DNA from: Sesamum alatum
Lineage: Eukaryota; Streptophyta; Magnoliopsida; Lamiales; Pedaliaceae
Reading direction: 5' to 3'
Assembly (NCBI GenBank): GCA_034509735.1
Contig: JACGWO010000003.1
Span: 12,214,001-12,278,000 of the forward strand
Length of the DNA: 64,000 nucleotides
The translations under genes were made by a program, and so were the position numbers. The notes beneath the pieces were generated by a model, which saw only the letters and a list, made by a program, of their open reading frames with translations, was not told the DNA's origin and ran no database searches. Positions 58,556 through 64,000 of this stretch are shown here, piece after piece (within the stretch, counting starts at the first letter, position 1; every line of letters begins with the position of its first letter).

Positions 58556-59531
58556 GTCATTACTCCGGTAGATATCATGTAAGAAAATTTAAAATGTTTG
58601 ATTGTTTTAAAAATATTTTAAAAATGTAATATTATATTTGTTTTTATAATTATTTATTTGATACTTTGTAGGGATTCGAAAGTTCAAGAGGTCATCAAGG
58701 AGCGACTCTGAAGATAGTACGGGTGATATCCCACCCGACCACCCATCTTCACAACATTGTGAAAATGAATTTGATCTCCCTCTTTAAATTTGTATGCTTT
58801 AAAATTGAATATTTTTATTTTGTGGATTGGAATGTTGAATTATCTTTACTGTAAGTATTTTGCCTTAAATATATTGTCATATTTGAATTTTCTTGTTAGA
58901 GTTAAATTAAATATATTTTTATTATTGAATATAAATTATGAAATTGTCATTGTAAATGAAAATAATTTTGCAATAGATTATCGTTGCAATTATCGTGGTA
59001 AAATTTGCAACGGATTGTCGTTGTAAATGGAAATTATTTTGCAATGGAATGTCGTTGCAAAAAATTATTGCAATATAGCAACGACTTCTATTGTAAATGT
59101 CGTTGCAAATAAAATGATTTTGCAACGAATTATAGCTCAATATTTCGTTTCAAAATTTGCAACGGAATGACGTTGCAAATATTCCGTTGCAATATTGCAA
59201 CGACATTTCGTTGCAAATGTAGTTGCAAATAAAACCCGATTTTGCAACGAATTGCCATCATCTTTGCCACGAATATACCATCGCAAAGTCATTGCAAAAT
59301 ATAAAAAAGTCAACTTTTAAAATAACGAAATTTGCAACGTACTTTTGCAACGGATAAAAATCTGTGGCAATATTTTGCAACGACCAAAAAATCCGTTGCT
59401 ATATAGCAGTGATACCTATAGCAACGGAAAATTTTCCGTTGCAAAAGTCCGTGGCAAATCTGTTTTGCAACGAATTTTTCATGAAATCCGTTGCGAAAAT
59501 CCATTTCTATAGGTCTGTTTTTTTGTAGATC

Positions 59532-60240
59532 TCTGCGACAAACGCCATGACTTTTGTCTTGAACGTTGTAGATCTCATTGATTTGTGCTGGAGAGAATTC
59601 GGAAATTTCTTGAATGCTCTCTGCCTTGTGCCTCAGTTGTCTTGTGTGTTTTGAATTGTTGTAGAATACCGCTATTTATAATCGTAGGGTAGAAGCATCT
59701 TTCCATAATTATTTGATCAAGTGGTGCAATTTGTTTCACCCTTTATAATTCAATTGAGACTTATTTTCTTAATTACAAGATGTGATTTAAAATTATCAAA
59801 TCATTAGTATTTGCTTCTTTTATAGACAAACAATATTCATATTACCTTCAATACTCAATGTATGCCAAACATGGCAATATTTGATTTATCCCTCAGATAA
59901 TATTTTTATTTTATAAAAAATATATAATTGATCGAAAAAACCATTACACATACATATAATTGACAATTAATTTTGATTGCCTAAAACCCCCTAAAAAGTT
60001 ACCCAATTTTTGCTTCTGCCCACCTTAATAATAATACATGCATGGCAAATGATAATTTGCTAAATCAATTTTGTAAACATAACTTCTCAAAAATATCTTT
60101 GCATAGATCTAAATTTGCTCAATCAATTTTGTAAATATCGACACTTCTTCCAAAAAATATATTTTACGAAAACTATTTCTTCTTTCTAGAATTCAATTTT
60201 CTAAAACCACGGCTAAAACTCTCTCTACTTTTTGAAACTG
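59532..60240 (-). other. Possible LTR-like sequence, part 2, and spacer
   Basis: Continuation of 53980-54649 up to about 59760, with a minus-strand TATA-like TATAAATAGC near 59670. Beyond that is AT-rich spacer with no open frame, leading into the promoter region of the LEA_2 gene. Confidence 0.35.
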
Positions 60241-60652
60241 TCTTGTTCAATCATGGTTCTAATGCAACGTGAGGGACGCAATTTTCTCCTTTCTGTTTTC
60301 ATCTTTCTCTCCTCCACTGTATATGCGTGTGACACACTAAAGTAACTAACCATAATCACTGCGAACTTTCTCTCCTAAATTTCTGCTGATTACACGAATC
60401 TATTGCCTCATTCAAACACACTTCTTGTGAGAGCTAAAACTGTGTTGCTCATCTAAACAAGATTCACACCACCACTCCACCAAAACGTCTGAACTACAAC
60501 CTTTTCTTCACATTGCACTGAGCAGATCAATTGCTAATCAACCCTTCTGTTGTTCAACAACAGAAAGTGCATGAAACTGATAAAAAAATTTCCATTGAAT
60601 CTAGCAGATATATAGTCGAACAACCAACAAACCCTTTTTCATTAAGGAGAAG
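60241..60652 (+). promoter_or_regulatory. Promoter and 5' UTR region of the LEA_2 gene
   Basis: About 400 bp upstream of the ATG at 60653. Low transposon character, CT-rich and then A-rich towards the start codon (CATTAAGGAGAAG just before ATG), as in plant leaders. No TATA box is certain, so I cannot place the transcription start. Confidence 0.4.
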
Positions 60653-61069
60653 ATGTTGCACGCTGCCTCCGAGACGGATTCCACAAGCATTGGCCCGCCG
60701 TCCTCCTCCCCCAAGGCCTATTACGTGCAAAGCCCGTCTTGCGACTCCAACGATGAGATGGATAAGTGCTCTTCCTCTAATAGCCGCAGCCCTTTGGACT
60801 CACCTTCTTTTCCGAGGCACTCAATGGCGTCCTCATCCTCCACAGCCGCCAGCCGCATTTCTGGAAACCGGCGGAGGTGGAATAAGCACTACTGCAATGT
60901 CGTGGCCGAGGAGGAGGGTGCTCTTGATGAGGATTACTATGGCGATATAGCCTATCCCAGACAGTGCAAGTGTTTGATGCTTGTCTTGGCTTTTGGGATG
61001 GTTTTTGCTGGGATTTGTTTGGTCATTTGGGGAGCCAGCAGGCCTTACAAAGCTCAAGTTCGCGTCAAG
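60653..61069 (+). CDS. LEA_2-family membrane protein, exon 1
   Basis: First exon, 139 codons, of a plant single-pass membrane protein with a LEA_2 (NDR1/HIN1-like) domain, in the group that includes Arabidopsis companion of cellulose synthase proteins. The start MLHAASETDS is the usual one for the group. A Ser-rich cytosolic N-terminus carries the signature YYVQSPSCDSND (residues 23-34), then a basic stretch (GNRRRWNKH, 71-79), an acidic patch (EEEGALDEDYYGD) and a transmembrane helix at about 107-128. The exon ends after VRVK at a GT donor (61070). The open frame past 61069 is intron. Companion proteins bind microtubules and cellulose synthase, but other members have unknown roles, so function here is by family only. 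Intact, with no frameshift. Confidence 0.9.
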
Positions 61070-61718
61070 GTAGACCGTGCACCTTCGTATACGTCTTTTA
61101 TGGTTTTATGGATGAATTATCTTATTTAAAAATCTTATCATCTTATAATATTGACAAAGGACATGAAAATTATGTGTTGGAGATATTAAATATTAAATAA
61201 TTGGCTTGCATATTTTTGGTGTTGTAATTTGGGACATTGGTGTTTTCATTTTTTTAATTTTTTATGGTAATTATTTTATGTTGCATCTTTTTTATTTCGT
61301 ATTTTCAGTCATTGTTTTTGTTAAAGTTCACCCTTCTGGTCGGTGAAAATAACATGAACTCTGGTGAGAAAAATGACTGAAATTACAAAAACTAAAAAGA
61401 TGTAAAATCAAATGCTATCCTAAAAAATTAAATGACAAAAATACTAAATAACCTAAATTACGATACAACAATACATTTAATCCCAAATAATTCAATTTTT
61501 AAAAGAGGCGGTCGTCAATATAATATTAAAGCTAGGCGAAACAAGGACGTGGGAATACCATTCTCAGGTCTCATAAAGAAAAGAATATTGCCTCGCATAG
61601 ATTTCACAAAGAAAAGAATACTGCCAAAATGTCACAGGACTTGCGAGAGTTGTTAAATATTCAATCCTTTTTTTTAATTAATAGTTTAAACTTTAGATGA
61701 GTTATCATCACTAATATT

Positions 61719-62413
61719 TAAGGGTGGCAACGAGACGGGTATGTAACTGATTTGGGTGGACCTGAGACCCGCCCTGCCAACTCCGAGAAGGAATCAGGAC
61801 CCGCTCCGCCTCAGTTATTTTTCAACTTAGGACCCGCCCTGCCCCGCCCCGCCCCGGAACAAAACCCGTCGGGGCAGATCTAACCCGGTAGATCCGGTTT
61901 CTTAATTTTGTTTTTAATTTTTATTTGTTCTACAAATTAAAAAAAAATAATATATCAATTACAAATAAAATTAATTGTTCATGATCTAACTCAAATTCAA
62001 GTCGAAAAATAATTTCAAGTACAAATAAAATTATTCATAATAGATCAACTCAAACAATTCATATTGAATTATTATTTATACATTAGTAACAACTTCTTCG
62101 TCTTCTTCATCGTTAAGTATTGTGGGACAACTTTTTAATTCATCAACTATTGAATAAGTTTCTAACCATAAATAAAATTAAATGATATAATATTTTGTTA
62201 GTGTTTATTCTATCATAATAATTAAATAAAAGAATATATATATATATATATATATCTAAACGGGGCGGGTCCTTAAGGAGCCAAGACCTGTCCGGGTCCT
62301 AATTATTAAGACCCGCTACCCGCCACGCCTTCAATTTTTTTGAACCCGGACCCGCCCCATTAGGAGCGGGTCCGGGGTGGGTTTTGTCGGTCTAGGTTGG
62401 ATTACCACCCCTA
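61719..62413. mobile_element. hAT-like MITE in the LEA_2 intron
   Basis: 695 bp with short terminal inverted repeats (TAAGGGTGGCAA at the left; TAGGGGTGGTAA reversed at the right) and an 8-bp flank CTAATATT (61711-61718) and GTAATATT (62414-62421), agreeing at 7 of 8, as in hAT elements. Both subterminal regions are GC-rich with CCCGCC and GGGCGGGTCC words in opposite orientation. No open frame of note. Confidence 0.75.
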
Positions 62414-62443
62414 GTAATATTAGTAGAAAAGCAATAAGTTTAA

Positions 62444-62635
62444 GGGAAAAATGTAATTTTGGTCCACTTTCTTAGGGGTGGTGACACTTTTAGTCCAGGT
62501 CCATTTGAAAATAGAAATTTAGGACAATAATTTCAAATTTTTTAAAATTATTGTCCTAAATTGCTATTTTTAAATGGAACCTGCACTAAAAGTGCCACCA
62601 CCCCTAAGAAAGTGAACAAAAATTATATTTTTCCC
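62444..62635. mobile_element. Tourist-like hairpin MITE in the LEA_2 intron
   Basis: A 192-bp near-perfect inverted repeat. The left arm begins GGGAAAAATGTAATTTTGG, and the right arm reversed begins GGGAAAAATATAATTTTTG. Arms of about 90 bp meet around 62540. TAA lies on both sides (62441-62443 and 62636-62638), the target triplet of PIF/Harbinger-type MITEs. Transcribed within the gene's intron, it would fold into a long hairpin. Confidence 0.88.
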
Positions 62636-63846
62636 TAAATTTAATATCTCCAATACCACATATAGTTCTCTTTCATGAAGCGGAAGATAGAAATCTTGAA
62701 GGAGATATGAGTATATGTATGTCCTTAGTCTCATACTGAATTATCTTGCTATTAGACAAAAGAGATCAATTACAATTTGCAGACTGCATTGAGTTTTTGA
62801 TCTAATTCTTTGTAGATAATAGCGTTATTCTTTTCTTCATCACGGAGCCTAAATTTATAGTTAGGAACACTTAATTATGTTTGCTTGTTTTACTTAAAGC
62901 TTCGAATTGCTTTTAATATGACCATGTATTATTTCTATTTTTGTGCTATTAATTGAAATAGTAGGGTAGTCCTTTGGAAAATGCAATTTAGGGGTGACAT
63001 TTTTTGTTCTCCACAAATTGATTTATAAGATTAAAATTGCAAATTAACTGGGTAATGTGTTAATCACATGCAAACTTTTTTTTTTTTTTTTGCCCAAATT
63101 GGCCTGAAGATGATTCAAATTGTCAAAATTTTATAGCTACAGAACTAAATTATAAAAATTAATTGATGCAGAACAAAAAATATCACCCTCTAAATTGCAC
63201 GACTAAAATTGTATTTTCCATGGTTTAAAATTTCCATACGTTCCACCGAAACTATGGAAATATTTTCATTTCGATGTTATGGAAAAAAAAAATATGGTAG
63301 TTCAAAATTATCTAGTTTCCTAAGAACCTCTTTGTTTTTCCTAATTTTTAGCGAAATATTTATTTCGTACTTTTAACTATAAATATATAAATTTTTGTGT
63401 TATGCATAAGTATTTTATTTAATAATAAAAGATTTAATATTACGCCAACTCAATAATGTTATATACGTAAATATCAATATAATACAGATATTTTATAACA
63501 CATAGTTAAAAATAAATATTATATTCTTATTTAGTTTCAATTGTAACTACATCAAATAATAATTCCAAATATATAATTATACTACATAAAAATAATTTTA
63601 ATTGGCTAAATGATACAAAATAAACTAGATATAATATTTTTTTTTATTTTTGCTATGACTATTATGTAAGTTTCTTTAATTTTATGATTTTTTTGTAGCT
63701 AGCACTTTTGAAAAGGTTTATATTTACTAACACCAAACATATGTTGTAAACGAAATTTGATTTCATGGTATTTTCCCTATGATACTAATAGAGAGAATTG
63801 TATGCTAATGAAACATTTCTGACATGTGTCACGATTTCATGATTAG

Positions 63847-64000
63847 AGCTTAAGGGTTAACAACCTCTATTATGGGGAAGGCTCGGACCGGACTGGTGTT
63901 CCGACCAAGTTCCTTTCAGTGAATTGTTCAGCGAATATTGTCGTCTACAATCCTGCAAGATTTTTTGGCATTCATGTCAGCTTCCGCACTGTTAATCTCA
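63847..64000 (+). CDS. LEA_2-family membrane protein, exon 2 (continues beyond window)
   Basis: Second exon, after an AG acceptor (GATTAG, 63841-63846), in phase 0 with exon 1. It begins SLRVNNLYYGEGSDRTGVPT, matching the conserved family segment with GEGSDxTGVPTK. It goes on through the start of the LEA_2 domain (NCSANIVVYNPARFFGIHVS), whose NPxxFFGIHV motif is diagnostic. 51 codons and one base are in the window. The intron is 2777 bp. The domain faces the apoplast by family topology. Confidence 0.9.

Larger units (their letters stand above)
57065..58790 (+). pseudogene. Stub of the second CACTA gene
   Basis: In the position and style of the first element's second gene: a C- and CT-rich leader with CCGCC repeats (57090-57540), an AT-rich intron-like stretch made mostly of tandem repeats (57541-58673), and after TTTGTAG (58664-58670) a short open segment reading SSRSDSEDSTGDIPPDHPS with a stop near 58786. 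The conserved exons seen at 46780-47600 are missing. This is a deletion remnant. Confidence 0.55.
54650..59531 (+). mobile_element. Second CACTA (En/Spm) transposon, defective
   Basis: Starts CACTACAAAAAAACAAGGCT at 54650 and ends CTGTTTTTTTGTAGAT near 59531. Reversed, that end reads CTACAAAAAAACAG and matches the start, except that the last two bases are AT, not TG. No matching 3-bp target duplication is visible. The subterminal regions (54660-55320 and 58970-59510) are packed with TTTGCAACG and its reverse CGTTGCAAA, a motif unlike that of the first CACTA element. It carries a partial TNP2-type gene (55320-56795) and a stub of a second gene. About 4.9 kb, so much reduced. Confidence 0.85.

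Noticed and set aside
61070..61129. Continuation of the LEA_2 exon 1 frame to a stop at 61129
   Set aside because: The family continues at the exon found at 63847, and GT at 61070 is a good donor in phase with it; the extra codons read as intron.
61432..61656. Open frame of 74 codons inside the LEA_2 intron
   Set aside because: Intronic, no domain, no codon pattern beyond chance.
1..64000. CRISPR arrays, operons or a bacterial-type defence system
   Set aside because: The repeats are tandem satellites or transposon ends, not spaced arrays, and gene structure is plant nuclear with introns.

Overview
The window is nuclear DNA of a flowering plant, probably a eudicot: it is AT-rich, uses plant transposon families throughout, and holds one plant-specific LEA_2-type membrane protein gene. 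I cannot name the species. Roughly nine tenths of the 64 kb looks like transposable elements, many inserted into each other. The only convincing host gene is split over two exons at the right edge (60653-61069 and from 63847 past the window end).

Left third (1-23252): one Ty1/copia family with unusually long LTRs of about 2 kb (termini TGTTAGAATAGG...TTTCA). Element A lies on the minus strand (1-7216) and has a decayed gag-pol. Element C lies on the plus strand (7217-15645, resuming at 22504-22649) and has a badly decayed gag-pol. Element B (15646-22453) sits inside the 3' LTR of C. It carries a nearly intact 1217-codon gag-pol on the minus strand, but its only LTR points the other way and is fused directly to the RNase H coding sequence.

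Middle (23253-38307): a relic of a CACTA second gene, AT-rich debris, a clean 823-bp Mutator-like non-autonomous element with a perfect 9-bp target duplication (28299-29121), a possible low-copy transcription unit behind a telo-box and TATA box (about 29180-30990), a second copia relic, another long-TIR element, and the left LTR plus RT/RNase H of copia element D.

Right-centre (38308-51367): a stack of nested DNA transposons. A Mutator-like element (38893-49910) contains a Harbinger-like element (40066-49739), which contains an 8.07-kb CACTA element (40756-48829). The CACTA and Harbinger-like layers have exact target site duplications and the Mutator-like layer has a near-match (7 of 9 bases). 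The CACTA element has two decayed genes and many copies of the octamer GGAACGGT at its ends and also in front of its second gene. A roughly 330-bp tandem array flanks the stack.

Right (51368-64000): an LTR of the copia family that is itself split by a solo LTR of the same family, a second CACTA element (54650-59530) with a different subterminal motif (TTTGCAACG) and two minisatellites, and then the LEA_2 gene, whose 2.8-kb intron holds a hAT-like and a Tourist-like MITE. I see no CRISPR, operon or other organised system. The most unusual material is the rearranged copia element B, the transposon stack, and the octamer clusters inside the first CACTA element.
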